Part shown: in pieces, positions 29,356-39,933 of the stretch
Layout of the letters: every line of letters starts with the position of its first letter
How positions within the stretch are numbered: position 1 is the stretch's first letter
From: JANXQG01 sp963824275
GTDB lineage: Bacteria; Planctomycetota; Planctomycetia; Pirellulales; Thermoguttaceae
Direction: 5' to 3'
Length of the DNA stretch: 64,000 nucleotides
Assembly (NCBI GenBank): GCA_963824275.1
Contig: CAWGOT010000001.1
Coordinates: 558,001-622,000, forward strand
Position numbers and translations under genes: made by a program
Notes under the pieces: generated by a model
Database searches by the model: none
The model's input: only the letters and a program-made list of their open reading frames with translations
What the model was told of the DNA's origin: nothing

Positions 29356-31375
29356 ATGGTCAAGCAATGTCGATCGGTGTGGGTGATGTGGTTTGTTACC
29401 GCCTTTGCGGTGTGGCTTGCCACGACCGTATCCTCGTTCCAGGCGGCCGAGACAAAACCGGCGGAAGCGGGCAAGCCGTCGCCGCCGCCCGCGGCTGCCG
29501 CCGCGCCCGCGCCTGCCGAGGGCCTTTCCTCCTCCCAGCAGCAATTGGCGGCGGAGTTCAAAGAACTTGAAGGCGTCCTTATCAAGATGCATGACCAGGT
29601 CCGCCAGACCGATCCGAATCGGGCCGTGCTGATTGAAAAAGCCCTCAAGGAAACGGGCAAGCGCCATGTCGACGCCGGCTTCCAAGAGATCGTCGATTTG
29701 TTGCGCCACGAGAAGTTCGGTGACGCGGCCCGCGAACAAGGCAAGGTCAACGAGGACCTCGACGCCATCCTCAAACTATTGCTCAGCGAAAACCGCTCCC
29801 AGGAGATCCTCAGCGAAAAAGAACTCATCAAGAAATACCTCGATCTCCTCAACGGCATCATCCGCGAACAGAAGGATGTCGAAATCCGCACTGCCGGCGG
29901 TGAAGACCCGAAGTCGCTTGCTGTCCCTCAAGGCGGATTGGCCCTGAAAACGGGCGATCTCTCCAAAGAAGTCGCCAAGAGCGAGGGCAATGACAAGAAC
30001 GACGGCAAGAATGGCGAGAAGAGTGACAGCAAGGACGGCGGCAAGTCCGGCGAGAAGAGTGACAGCAAGGACGGCGGCAAGTCCGGCGAGAAGAGTGACA
30101 GCAAGGACGGCGGCAAGTCGGGCGAGAAGAGCGATAGCAAGAGCGGCGGCAAGTCGGGCGAGAAGAGCGACAGCAAGAGCGGCGGCAAGTCGGGCGAGAA
30201 GAGCGACAGCAAGAGCGGCGGCAAGTCCGGGGAGAAGAGCGACAGCAAGAGCGGCGGCAAGTCGGGCGAGAAGAGCGACAGCAAGAGCGGCGGCAAGTCC
30301 GGGGAGAAGAGCGACAGCAAGTCCGGGGAGAAGAGCGACAGCAAGAGCGGCGGCAAGTCCGGCGAGAAGAGCGATAGCAAGAGCGGCGGCAAGTCGGGCG
30401 AGAAGAGCGATAGCCAGGGCCAGGGCAAGAGCAAGCCGAGTCAAAGCCAGGGCCAGAGTCAAGGGCAAGGACAGCCGAGCGAGGATCAGAACGATTCGCC
30501 CCAGCAGGCCCAGGATGCCAACAATCCGCCGCAGGAGCAGCAGGAGCAGAACCCGCTTCGCAAGCGCCTGCAAGCCGCCCAAGACCACATGAACAAGGCC
30601 AAGAAGCGGTTGGAGGACGCCAAGAAGGACGGGGCCTTGGATGAGCAGGAGAAAGCCCTCCAAGAGCCTCAACATCGCCAAGCAGGAACTGGAGGAGATC
30701 CTCCGCCAGCTCCGCGAAGAGGAGATGAAGCAGTTGCTGGCCATGCTCGAAGCCCGCTTCCGCATGGTCTTGCAGATTCAACGCCAGATCTACGACGGCA
30801 CCATCCGCCTCGACAAGATCCCCGTGCCGGAGCGGGCGCATGCCTATGAGATCGATACCGGCCGCTTGAGCAAGCAAGAGGACGCCATCGTCGTGGAAGT
30901 CGACAAGGCCCTCTCCCTGCTCCGCGAGGAAGGCAGCTCCGTGGCCATGCCCGAGGCCGTGCAGGAGGTTCGCGACGACATGCAGCAGCTTGTCCATCGG
31001 CTGGCTGAGGGCAAGACCGAAGTCGTTACCCAGGCCATCGAGACCGACGTTATCAAGGCCCTGGAAGACATCGTCGATGCCTTCAAGCGGACGCAGAAGG
31101 CCGCGGAGAGCCAGAAGAAGCCGCCCGGACCCGCGCCCAACGGCCAGCCGCAGGATCCGCCCTTGATTGAAATGCTGGCCGAGTTGAAGATGATCCGCAC
31201 GTTGCAGCTCCGCGTGAACAGCCGCACCGAGCGTTACTCGAAGCTCATCGACCCGGCGGCCAAAGACGGGCAGGCCACAAAGGAGGACGTGCAGGAAGCG
31301 TTGCGGGTTCTGGCCGAGCAGGAGGCGCGGGTCTATAAGGTGACGCGCGACCTGGAGATGGGCAAGAACGAATGA
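29356..31375 (+). CDS. Secreted charged-repeat coiled-coil protein (one frameshift)
   Basis: About 673 residues after repair. Signal peptide (VWVMWFVTAFAVWLATTVSSFQA), a helical region (residues about 55-200), then about eleven 12-residue repeats GGKSGEKSDSKS(D), a Q/S-rich linker and a C-terminal coiled coil (QELEEILRQLREEEMKQLLAML...). The frame breaks near 30662, where two bases appear missing. The highly charged, low-complexity repeat and coiled coils suggest an extended envelope or matrix protein. No enzyme motif. Confidence 0.8.
30001..30414. repeat. 36-base coding tandem repeat
   Basis: About eleven copies of a 36-base unit encoding GGKSGEKSDSKS, the first ones ending in D. One internal copy is shortened (SGEKSDSKS). 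Units are nearly identical at DNA level, so the array has expanded or been homogenised recently. Copy number should be treated with caution in an assembly. Confidence 0.9.
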
Positions 31376-31398
31376 TTCGTAGGAAAATCGCAAATTGC

Positions 31399-31424
31399 GA
31401 AATGGAAATTGCAAATTGCAAATT
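31399..31424. repeat. GCAAATT heptanucleotide repeat, inverted partner of 31540-31577
   Basis: Units of GCAAATT precede the gene at 31495. They are complementary to the AATTTGC units inside its signal peptide, so the leader and the start codon could lie in the loop of a long hairpin. Confidence 0.7.
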
Positions 31425-31494
31425 GGATAGGACACTTGAGATTTGATATCGCCTGGAGAGGCGATGAGAATCTAAGAAATAGAAAGACATACAC

Positions 31495-32622
31495 ATGAGC
31501 CGTTTTGAAACCAATCGATCGAGCACGATGCCTGCTCGAAATTTGCAATTTGCAATTTGCAATTTGCAATTTGCAATCCTGCTTTTCAGCCTGTCCTGCT
31601 CCCTGGCGGCGGCCGCCCCGTCGGCTCCGCCGTCCGATCCGCTGATCCGCAAGGCGCCGACCTGGCATCCGCCGCAGGTTGCCGACGTCAAGGCCCAGGT
31701 TGACGCCTGGCTGCAGCACGCCACGCCCGACGCGGCCCTCCGCGCCAAGGCGGCGGCGGTTTTTGGCGGCATCAGCGACCAGGCCACCGGCTCCGAGCTG
31801 CTCGACCGCCTGGCCGAGACCTTTGCCCTGGTCGATCCCAAGGCGGCGGAGCTCGTGGAATTGTGCTCGCACCCCCGCAGCAGTCTGGTCCTGCCGACCT
31901 ACGCCTTTCTGACCGATTCCAAGACGCCGCCGCTGCTGGCCGCCAACATGCGGCTGTACTATGGACGCTGGCTCGTCCAAGGGCAGTGGTTCGAAGAGGC
32001 CCTGGAGCAACTGGGCGGGCTGAAGCCGGCCGAGGTCGTGGCCCCCGCCGAACTGCTCTTCTACCAGGCCGTGAGCTACCATCGCATGCTCAACAAGGAG
32101 GAAGGCATGAAGGTCATCAACGAATTGCTCGACGGCGCGGACTTCAGCCCTCGGCGCTACGTTGCCATCGCCTACTTGATGCAAGCCGATCTGGGCTCCC
32201 TGGAAGAGGAGACGCTCGACCACATCGCGCGGCGGATGGAAGACATCGAGCGGCGGCTCCGCCTCAGCCGAGCCGGCCAGAAGGTCAAGAAAGTCGAGGA
32301 CGGCGTGGTGGAGTCGCTCGACAAGATGATCAAGAAGATCGAAGACGCGCAGAACCAGCAGAATCAGAATCAGAACCAGCCCAACGGGCTGCGGTCCAAC
32401 TCGCCCGCCCAGCAGAGCACGCCGGCAGGGGCCAACGCCCCGGGCGACGTGACGAAGAAAGACATCGGCCACAAGAGCGGCTGGGGCGATCTGCCGCCCA
32501 AGGAGCGCGAGGAGGCACTGCAGCAGATGGGCCGCGATTTCCCCGCGCACTATCGCGACGCCATCGAAGAGTATTTCCGCAAGCTGGCCACCGAGCCCAC
32601 CAGCGACGACGACGATCGATAG
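31495..32622 (+). CDS. Secreted helical-repeat protein of the MoxR cluster
   Basis: 375 residues with an intact frame. The signal peptide core NLQFAICNLQFAILLFSLSCSLAAAA is largely encoded by a heptanucleotide repeat. The mature part is helical (TPR-like segments ALEQLGGLKPAEVVAPAELLFYQAVS, EGMKVINELLDGADFSPRRYVAIAYLM), with a C-terminal Q/N-rich stretch and an acidic end. The order of genes suggests that it belongs to the same envelope system. No enzymatic motif. Confidence 0.8.
   Translation: MSRFETNRSSTMPARNLQFAICNLQFAILLFSLSCSLAAAAPSAPPSDPLIRKAPTWHPPQVADVKAQVDAWLQHATPDAALRAKAAAVFGGISDQATGSELLDRLAETFALVDPKAAELVELCSHPRSSLVLPTYAFLTDSKTPPLLAANMRLYYGRWLVQGQWFEEALEQLGGLKPAEVVAPAELLFYQAVSYHRMLNKEEGMKVINELLDGADFSPRRYVAIAYLMQADLGSLEEETLDHIARRMEDIERRLRLSRAGQKVKKVEDGVVESLDKMIKKIEDAQNQQNQNQNQPNGLRSNSPAQQSTPAGANAPGDVTKKDIGHKSGWGDLPPKEREEALQQMGRDFPAHYRDAIEEYFRKLATEPTSDDDDR
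31540..31577. repeat. AATTTGC heptanucleotide repeat encoding a signal-peptide core
   Basis: Five and a half units of AATTTGC. Three units make seven codons, NLQFAIC, in any frame. Here it supplies the hydrophobic region of the signal peptide. Similar arrays do the same in the genes at 33862 and 35784. Confidence 0.95.
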
Positions 32623-32641
32623 GCAAGGCACGAGGTCAACG

Positions 32642-33860
32642 ATGCACGGTTTTCTCTCCCTGATGGTTCTTTCGGCCCTCGCCGCGGCGCCGCAGTTCGA
32701 ACGTCCAACTTGTGGACGGAACGCGCGTTTCCGGCAGCCTGGACCGCTGGGACGCCGCGCAATTGGTCGTTACGGGCTCGGCCGGCCGCACCGTGCTGGA
32801 TGTGGGCAAACTGGCGGCGATAACTCCGCAGAAGCCGCCCGCAAGCCCCGCGGCGAAACCGGCCGCGTGGGTCGATCTGGTCGACGGTTCGCAATTGGCG
32901 GCCGCGGACTACACCGCCGAGAACGGCCGGGCCAAGATCGTCTTCTCCGCCAGCGAGGCCCTGGAACTGCCCACCGCCGAGATCGACGCCGTCCGCTTTC
33001 AACCCGATTCCGAGGCCACTGCCGCGGAGTGGTCGCGGATCCGCGGACAGAAAATTCGCGCCGACGTTCTGGTGACCGGCAATTCCAGTGCGATCGATTA
33101 CCACCAGGGCGCTATTGAAGATGTCAGCGGCGACAAGGCCCGCTTCATCCTTGACGGCCAGCCCCTGGGCGTCAAGCGGTCGAAGATCTTCGGCCTGATT
33201 TATTTCCACGCCGCGGCGGCCAGTGCCCCAGAGCACACCTATACGATCGTTGATTCGGCCGGATCGAGCTGGGCGGCCGCCTCGCTGAAGCTCGACGGAG
33301 AGAAGATCGATTTCACTTCGCCCGGCGGCCGCGCCACGCGCCGCGGCCTCGATTCTATCGCCAAGATCGACCTCTCCAGCGGGAAGATCGTCTACTTGAG
33401 CGACTTGAAAGCCGATTCGGAGACTGTTACGCCTTTCGCCTTCACCACCACCTCCAAGGAACTTCCCAGCCGTCGGGAGTTGTCGCGGGTCCGCCGCGAC
33501 CAGAATCTCGAATCGATGCCGCTACGGATCCATGGGCAGGTCTTTCGCAAGGGGTTGGCGCTGCGGAGCGACAGCAAAGTGGCCTGGACGCTGCCGGGCA
33601 AATTCAGCCGCTTGGAGGGAGTGGCCGGCATCGATGACTACGTTCGCCCGCTGGGCAACGTCCGCTTGCAGATCGTGGGCGACGGCAAGACGCTGCTGGA
33701 CGTCGGCCTTGCCGGCAACGTGAAAGATCCTCAGATCGATCCGCGTCCTATCAGCCTCGACGTTTCCGGCGTGCGGCGGTTGGTGCTGATCGTCGATTCG
33801 CAGGGCAATTTCGGCGCGGGCGACCATCTCGACCTGGCGAACCTGAGGTTGATCAAGTAA
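32642..33860 (+). CDS. Secreted NPCBM-domain protein (one frameshift)
   Basis: About 406 residues after repair. Short signal peptide (MHGFLSLMVLSALAAAPQF), a beta-rich middle and a C-terminal NPCBM/NEW2-like carbohydrate-binding jelly roll (FRKGLALRSDSKVAWTLPGKF, RLVLIVDSQGNFGAGDHLDLANLRL). The frame breaks near 32696 at AGTTCGAACGTC, the same 12 bases as the break at 22935; two bases seem missing. Probably an extracellular or periplasmic sugar-binding protein. Confidence 0.85.
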
Positions 33861-33861
33861 T

Positions 33862-35704
33862 TTGAAGAGGAATTGCAAAGTGAGAATTTCAAATTTCAAA
33901 TTTCAAATTTCAAATTTCGGAATCCAGATCCCCAATTTGCAATTTGCAATTTGCAATTTGCAATTTGCAATTGCCCTTTTTCTTTTTGTGACCGCCCGAG
34001 CGCAGGCCGCCGACCCGCCGGCCGAGGTCTTGGCGGCCGAGTCGCAGCGGATCGCGGTCATGGCCAAGGCCAGCGGCAGCGTACTGGCGATCTTCGATCC
34101 GGCAGGGCAGGGGGGCGGCTCCGGCGTGGCCATTTCCGCCGACGGCTACGCCCTCACGAACTTCCACGTCGTGCAGCCCTGCGGCAACGCCATGAAGTGC
34201 GGCATGGCCGACGGCCGGGTTTATGACGCGGTGATCGTGGGGCTCGATCCAACCGGCGACGTGGCCTTGATCAAGCTCCTGGGCCGCGACGATTTTCCCC
34301 ATGCCGAGCTCGGCGATAGCGACCGCTTGCGGACCGGCGACTGGGTCTTCGCCATGGGCAACCCGTTCCTCTTGGCCACCGACTTCCAGCCCACCGTCAC
34401 CAGCGGCATCATCTCGGGCGTGCATCGCTATCAATTCCCCGACGGCACGCTGCTGGAGTATGCGGACTGCCTGCAGACCGATGCCTCGATCAACCCCGGC
34501 AACTCCGGCGGGCCGCTGTTCAACGGCCAGGGGCAGGTCGTGGGCATCAACGGCCGCTGCTCGTTCGACAAGCGCGGCCGCGTGAGCGTCGACGTGGGCT
34601 ATGCCGTTTCCATCAACCAGATCAAGAATTTCCTCGGCGTCCTGCATAGCGGGCGGATCGTCGATCATGCCACGCTGGGCGCGCGGGTCTCCGCCGACGA
34701 TCAGGGCCGCGTGCTGGTCGCCGAGATCCTCGAATCGTCCGACGCCTACCGCCGCGGTCTGCGGATGGACGATGAAATCACCAGCTTTGCCGGCCGGTCG
34801 ATCACCACGCCCAACGGGTTCAAGAACGCGCTGGGCATCTTTCCCAAGGGCTGGCGGGTGCCGCTGACGTATCGCCGCGAAAACAAGACCACCACGATTT
34901 ATGTCCGCCTGACCGGCGTGCATGGCCGCGAGCAATTGATCGAAAAAACCCTCGGCCGGCCGGCCCAGCCGATGCCCGTGCCCCAGCCGGGCCAGAAGAA
35001 AGGCAAAGGCAAAGGCGAGCCCCGGCCGCAAACTCCGCAGATTCAACCGCAGAAGCTGCCCATGCCCGACGTGGTGAAGAAGGTCTTCGAAGAAAAACGC
35101 GGCTATGCCAATTTCTTCTTCAACAAGCAGGAGCAGGAGCGCACGCTCAAGCTCTGGAAGCCGCCCGGCGATGCCAAGGGCGGCGCCGGGTCACGGAGCG
35201 TGGACCCTCGTGGGCAAGCTCCAGAGCGGCAAGGAAGTGCAATTCCACATTGCGGACGGCGCAGTCGATCTCAAGGCCCCGGCCGGCGATTCCAACTGGA
35301 CCCCTGGCGCCGACCTTGCTGATGCCTTTAAGCCCGGAAGCGACAAGGGACTGCTGCCGGCCCTCTTCCTTTACCGGCTGATGGCGGTGGAGGGCCCCAA
35401 GGGCTTTACCGAGGCCTACTATTTGGGCGCGTTTCCCCTGCCGCCCCAGGACGGATTGTTCGACGTCGTGGTTGGCGCGTATCGCGGCGGCGTCGAGACC
35501 TGGTTCTACTTCGACCCGCATGGCCAGCTTGCCGCCATGGAAATCTATGTCGACGAGCATGCCGATCCCTGGGAAGTGCACTTCTCGAAATACCACAACG
35601 TCGACGGCCACGATCTGCCGGGCCACATCATGGTCTACGGCAGCGGCAGCGTCTTCGAGTTCGATTGCGACCAGTTCCGTTTTACCGACGAGGCGGGCAA
35701 GTAA
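33862..35704 (+). CDS. S1C (DegP-like) serine protease, apparently active (one frameshift)
   Basis: About 614 residues after repair. Signal peptide built from two heptanucleotide arrays (NFKFQISNFG..., NLQFAICNLQFAIALFLF). Trypsin-like domain with an intact triad: H102 (TNFHVV), D133 (TGDVALIKL), S215 (NPGNSGGPLF). A PDZ domain follows (about 285-350), then a linker and a C-terminal beta-rich domain after the frame break near 35182-35187 (GGCGCC, restored as GGCGCGCC to give KGGAPGHGAWTLVGK). Envelope protease; first of three paralogues in a row. Confidence 0.88.
33885..33973. repeat. Two heptanucleotide arrays (AATTTCA then AATTTGC) in a signal peptide
   Basis: AATTTCA units at about 33885-33919 and AATTTGC units at 33933-33973. 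Both read through in frame and supply the N-terminal region and hydrophobic core of the exported protease. Confidence 0.92.
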
Positions 35705-35721
35705 GAGATGAGGGATGAAGG

Positions 35722-35869
35722 ATTGCAAATTGCAAATTGGAGATCTGAGGCGGTAGGCAAATCCGAATCGGACGGAGAAACGTATGAGCCATATTGCGAG
35801 TGATCGACTGTCTACGAATCCTGCCCGCAATTTGCAATTTGCAATTTGCAATTTGCAATTTGCAATTTG
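35722..35869. repeat. Inverted pair of heptanucleotide arrays around a start codon
   Basis: GCAAATT units at 35722-35740 and AATTTGC units at 35828-35869 are complementary and flank the ribosome site and ATG 35784. The second array encodes NLQFAICNLQFAIC of the signal peptide. Same layout as 31399-31577. Confidence 0.85.
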
Positions 35870-36871
35870 TCTCCTCGCGGCCTCGGCCGCAGGGGCCGGC
35901 AACGTCGCTGCCGCGGCCGAATCGGGCCTGGGGCGGACCATCGATCAGGCCCAGACCAAGATGGTGAAACTCTACGGCGCCGGCGGATTCCGCGGCCTGG
36001 AGGGCTATCAGAGCGGGTTCTTGATCTCGGGCGAGGGACACATCCTCACCGCCTTGAGCTACGTCCTGGACACCGACCGCGTGACCGTCACGCTCAACGA
36101 CGGCCGCCGCTATGACGCCAAGCTCCTGGGGGGCGATCCGCGGTTGGAAGTTGCGGTGCTGAAGATCGAGGCCACGAACCTGCCGCATTTCGACATCGCC
36201 AAAGCCGTCTCCTTGACCGGCGGCACGCGGATTCTCGCCTTCAGCAACCTCTTCAACGTGGCGATGGGCGACGAACCAGCCAGCGTGCAGAGCGGCACGG
36301 TCTCGGTCGTCACCCGCTTGGAAGGCCGCCGCGGCGTCTTCGAGACGCCCTACCACGGCCCGATCTACGTGCTCGACGTGGCCACCAACAACCCCGGCGC
36401 CGCGGGCGGCGCTAGTGACCTTCCACGGCGAACTGGCCGGCATGCTAGGCAAGGAGCTCCGCAACTCGCTCAACAATACCTGGCTGAGCTATGCCGTGCC
36501 GATCGAGGAGCTTCGCCAATCGATCGACGAGATCGAGGCCGGGAAGTTCGTCTCCGTCAAGGAGTTGCCGCCCGAGAAGAAGCCCGCCCATCCCATGGAT
36601 CCCGTTCTGCTGGGCATCAACCTCGTGCCCGACGTTCCTGGAGCGGACGCCCGCCTATGTCGACCAGGTCCGTCCCGGCACGGCCGCCGCCCGCGCCGGT
36701 CTCCTGCCCGACGACTTGATCCTGCTCGTGGGCAATCATCTCACCCAATCGTGCCGGAGCTTGCAGAAGGAACTGGAGATGATCGATCGGGCCGACGCCG
36801 TGAAGATCACGGTCCTCCGCGGGCAGGATCTGCTGGAGGTGACGCTGCAAGCGGGGCCGGATGATAAGTGA
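35784..36871 (+). CDS. S1C-type pseudoprotease with PDZ domain (two frameshifts)
   Basis: About 363 residues after repair. The N-terminus closely parallels that of the gene at 31495 (both MS...R.ST.PARNLQFAICNLQFAI). Trypsin fold with a lost triad: the His position is S92 (TALSYV), Asp is E122 (RLEVAVLKI), Ser is Ala (NNPGAAGGAL). A PDZ-like domain follows (TPAYVDQVRPGTAAARAGLLPDDLIL). Frame breaks near 36408-36413 (GGCGCTAG; a CG restores GGALVTFHGEL) and 36643 (two bases). Likely a binding or regulatory partner of the active paralogue upstream. Confidence 0.82.
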
Positions 36872-37035
36872 TGAGGGATGAAGGATGAGGGATGAAGGAC
36901 GAGGGATGAGGAAAGACCCCTGCCGGCTCGCCCGGCAGGTGGACAAGTCTTGTTAGCGAACGAGCAGCGTCCGAAAATACCCCATAGACCCCTGCCAGCT
37001 TGCCTGGCAGGTGAATCAGTTTTGTAACGGGCTTT
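36870..37035. repeat. GATGARG heptanucleotide array plus two CCTGCC...GGCAGG hairpins
   Basis: Six GATGAGG/GATGAAG units at 36870-36911 are followed by two copies of a hairpin element of the form AGACCCCTGCC-GGCTCGCC-GGCAGG (near 36917 and 36983). They fill the gap between two S1C paralogues. Confidence 0.85.
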
Positions 37036-37105
37036 GGAACGCGGAAAATAATCGGGTCGGGAGTCTTTGTTGGAGGCCGGTGATGCTAAATTTGGGATGC
37101 CAGTT

Positions 37106-39120
37106 ATGAAAATGATCGGATTCAAGTGTGGGATTTCCAGACCGTTGCAGCCAGCCGGAGGAGTTCGCTCTGCCGTGCCACTTTCCTCCGTCCTTCTCCT
37201 GCTTCCGCTCCTCGCCTTCGCGCGCCCGTTGCTGGCGGAAGACCTCGATGCGCTGGAGCAGAAGGCCCTCATCGACGCCGTCGATCGCGTTGCCCCCTCG
37301 GTGGTCCGCATCGAAACCGTGGGCGGCCTGGAGCGGGTCGACCGCGTACTCTTCGGCGCGGGTCCGACCACGGGACTGGTCGTCGATTCCAGCGGCTATA
37401 TCCTCTCCAGCGCGTTCAACTTCGTGAACCGCCCGGCCTCGATCCTCGTGCGGCTTCCCGACGGCACGCGGAAGCCTGCCAAGCTGGTGGCCCGCGATCA
37501 CAACTGCCAACTCGTGCTGCTGAAGATCGACCCCGACCAGCCGCTGCCGGTGCCGGAGGCGGCCCCGCAGGCGGAGATGCGCGTGGGGCAGTGGTGCGTG
37601 GCCGTGGGCCGCACGTTCGAGGAGACGCAGCCCAACATGGCCGTGGGCATTCTCACGCGCCGTGGGCCGGGTGTGGGGCAAGGCCCTGCAGACCGACGCC
37701 CCCACTTCGCCCAACAACTACGGCGGTCCGCTGGTCGATATCCGCGGCCGCGTGATGGGCCTGATCGTGCCGCTCTCGCCGCAGTCGGCCGAGGAAATCG
37801 CCGGCATCGAATGGTACGACTCGGGCATCGGCTTCGCTGTGCCCTTGGAGGCCATCCAGAAGGTGCTCCCCAAGCTCCGCAAGGGCGAGGACCTCTACTC
37901 CGGCGTGGCGGGGGTCTTCATGCAATCGAAGAACCTCTATACGGGCGACACCGTGATCGCTTCCTGCCGCCCGAACTCGCCGGCCGCCAAGGCCGAGTTC
38001 AAGGGCGGCGACCGGATCGTCGAGATCGGCGGCCGCAAGGTGACCCGCTCGGCCGAGGTCAAGCAGGAAATCAGCCGTCACTACGCCGGCGACAAGGTGC
38101 ATTTCGTCGTCCTCCGCGGCGACAAGCGGATCGAGGCCGACCTGGAACTGAGCTCGAAGCTGGAACCGTTCCAGTTCGGCTTTCTGGGCATCCTGCCCCT
38201 CCGCAGCGGCGACGACGCGGGCGTCACCGTGCGTTACGTCTATCCCGGCAGCCCTGCGGCCGGGGCCAAGATCGAAGCCGGCGACGTGATTACTGGCGCC
38301 GCCGGCGATGAAGTGGAAGATGCCGAGGAGCTGCGGACGGCGATTTCCGCCTTCGAGCCCGGCATGAGCTTCGAGTTGGAGGTCCGCCACAAGGACCAGA
38401 CGCGGAAAGTGAACCTCAAGGTGGCCGCCTTGCCCGAGGACCTGCCGCCGCAGACCCTGCCGCCGGCGCGGGCCGCGTCGGAGCCCGGCCAGGAGCAGAA
38501 GCACAAGGTCGGGCGGATCGCGCTCAGCGTGCCCGAGTTCAAGAACGAGGCCTGGGCCTACGTGCCCGAGCACTACGATCCGGCCGTGCCGCACGGCGTG
38601 GTCGTCTGGCTGCACGGGTCCGCTGCTCCGGATGAAGCTGCTGCTGGCGCAGTGGAAGCCGCTCTGCGATGCGGCGGACCTGGTGTTCGTGGCGCCCAAG
38701 GCCGCGGCGTCGGGCGGCTGGCAGGCCGACGAGGCCAACTATATCGAGAAGCTGGTCGGCCAGGTGAAGGCGGCCTACACGGTCGATCCCACGCGGGTCG
38801 TCGTTTTCGGCCGCGATACGGGCGCATCGCTGGCCCTGGTATCCGCCTTCCGCAGCCGGGAGGTGTTCCGCGCCGCCGCGGCGATCGACGCCGGCTCCAT
38901 GCTCTCGCCGCCGGAGATCGATCCAGGGCACCGCCTGGCCATCTATCTGGGCACGGCAAAAGGTTCACAGCAGGCCCAGTTGGTCAAGCTCACGATCGCC
39001 CGGCTGAAGGCGGCGAAGGTGCCCGTGACGGAGAAAGACCTCGGCAAAGACGCCCGCGACCTCACGCCCGCGGAAATCGGCGAACTCGTGCGCTGGATCG
39101 ATATGCTCGACCGGATCTGA
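37106..39120 (+). CDS. Pseudoprotease-PDZ-pseudohydrolase fusion (two frameshifts)
   Basis: About 672 residues after repair; the start is uncertain (ATG 37106 or 37097). Signal peptide core SSVLLLLPLLAFARPLLAE. Trypsin-like fold with all three catalytic positions changed: His to Asn (SAFNFV), Asp to Gln (NCQLVLLKI), Ser to Tyr (SPNNYGGPL). Two PDZ domains (IASCRPNSPAAKAEFKGGDRI; RYVYPGSPAAGAKIEAGDVI) precede an alpha/beta-hydrolase-like domain (YVPEHYDPAVPHGVVVWLHG). In that domain the nucleophile elbow is GRDTG instead of GxSxG. Both enzyme folds therefore look inactive. Frame breaks are near 37656-37662 (a CG restores it) and 38615. Confidence 0.82.
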
Positions 39121-39255
39121 GTAGGTCACTTCTGCCGGAAGGGACTATTGTGCGATGTCTCACGCCGATCGTGGCACGATCATCGCTCAAGGCACAGCGC
39201 TGGCGTTCTTCCCAGCCGTGGGGCGGACGGCTTGGATCTCGCTTCCCCGAAGGAA

Positions 39256-39290
39256 GTAGGGTGGGCCGAGTGGAGCGAGTCCCACCAGAA
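39256..39290. repeat. Fragment of dispersed GTAGGGTGGG repeat
   Basis: GTAGGGTGGGCCGAGTGGAG followed by a short CCCACC; part of the family seen complete at 3190-3303. It lies in the gap after the pseudohydrolase fusion. Confidence 0.6.
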
Positions 39291-39309
39291 ATCGCCGCCG
39301 ACCGTCCGC

Positions 39310-39933
39310 CTACCAGATCTCGCGCAGATCCAGCACGAACCCCGGAAGCACCGGATCGCAGGCTATGCTCTGCGGCTCGTCGAGAACCTGGGTTTTTCGA
39401 CCGCGCCTGTAAACATGGACGCGTCTTTTCTCAGGATCGACCAAGAGCCCCATCTTAGCGCCATTCTCACGATACTCCAGCATTTTCGCTTGAAGGGCCT
39501 TCAGGCTGTCGGTGGGGGATCGCAGTTCGATGACGAAGTCCGGGCACAGCGGCAGGAACTTTTTCCTTTGCTTGGCGGTCAACGCATTCCATCTCGACAG
39601 CGGAAACCAGGCCGCATCGGGAGAACGCATGGCACCGTTGGGGAGTGTAAAACCGGTGGACGAACCGAATGCCTTTCCCGTTCCGTCGCGCTTTGCCCAG
39701 ATCCGCAACTGCATGATGATTTCCGCTTCACGGTCGCCCGTCTCACCTCCCGCTGGCGGCATAACAATCAACTCCCTATCTGCGTTGCGTTCAATTCGCA
39801 GGTCGCGGTTGGCCTGACAGAGATCGAAGAACTGTTGCTCAGACAAGTGAATGGCAGGCTGCAAATGGACGACCATGGGCGGGTAGCCTGTGTCCGCAGT
39901 TGTTCGTTCTTCTGTGGAAACGCTCATCGTCAT
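39310..39933 (-). CDS. Uma2-family (DUF820) putative restriction-like endonuclease
   Basis: 207 residues from ATG 39933. Typical Uma2 layout: HLSEQQFFDLCQANRDLRIERN, then FTLPNGAMRSPDAAWF and LCPDFVIELRSPTDSL, the PD-(D/E)xK core with the last strand ending IACDPVLPGFVLDL. Such genes are abundant in cyanobacteria and planctomycetes. The role is unknown; nuclease activity is inferred from fold. Confidence 0.88.
   Translation of the reverse strand: MTMSVSTEERTTADTGYPPMVVHLQPAIHLSEQQFFDLCQANRDLRIERNADRELIVMPPAGGETGDREAEIIMQLRIWAKRDGTGKAFGSSTGFTLPNGAMRSPDAAWFPLSRWNALTAKQRKKFLPLCPDFVIELRSPTDSLKALQAKMLEYRENGAKMGLLVDPEKRRVHVYRRGRKTQVLDEPQSIACDPVLPGFVLDLREIW

Noticed and set aside
29776..31435. Long minus-strand frames opposite the charged-repeat gene
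   Set aside because: The repeat is open in several frames. Only the plus frame has a signal peptide and fits the operon.
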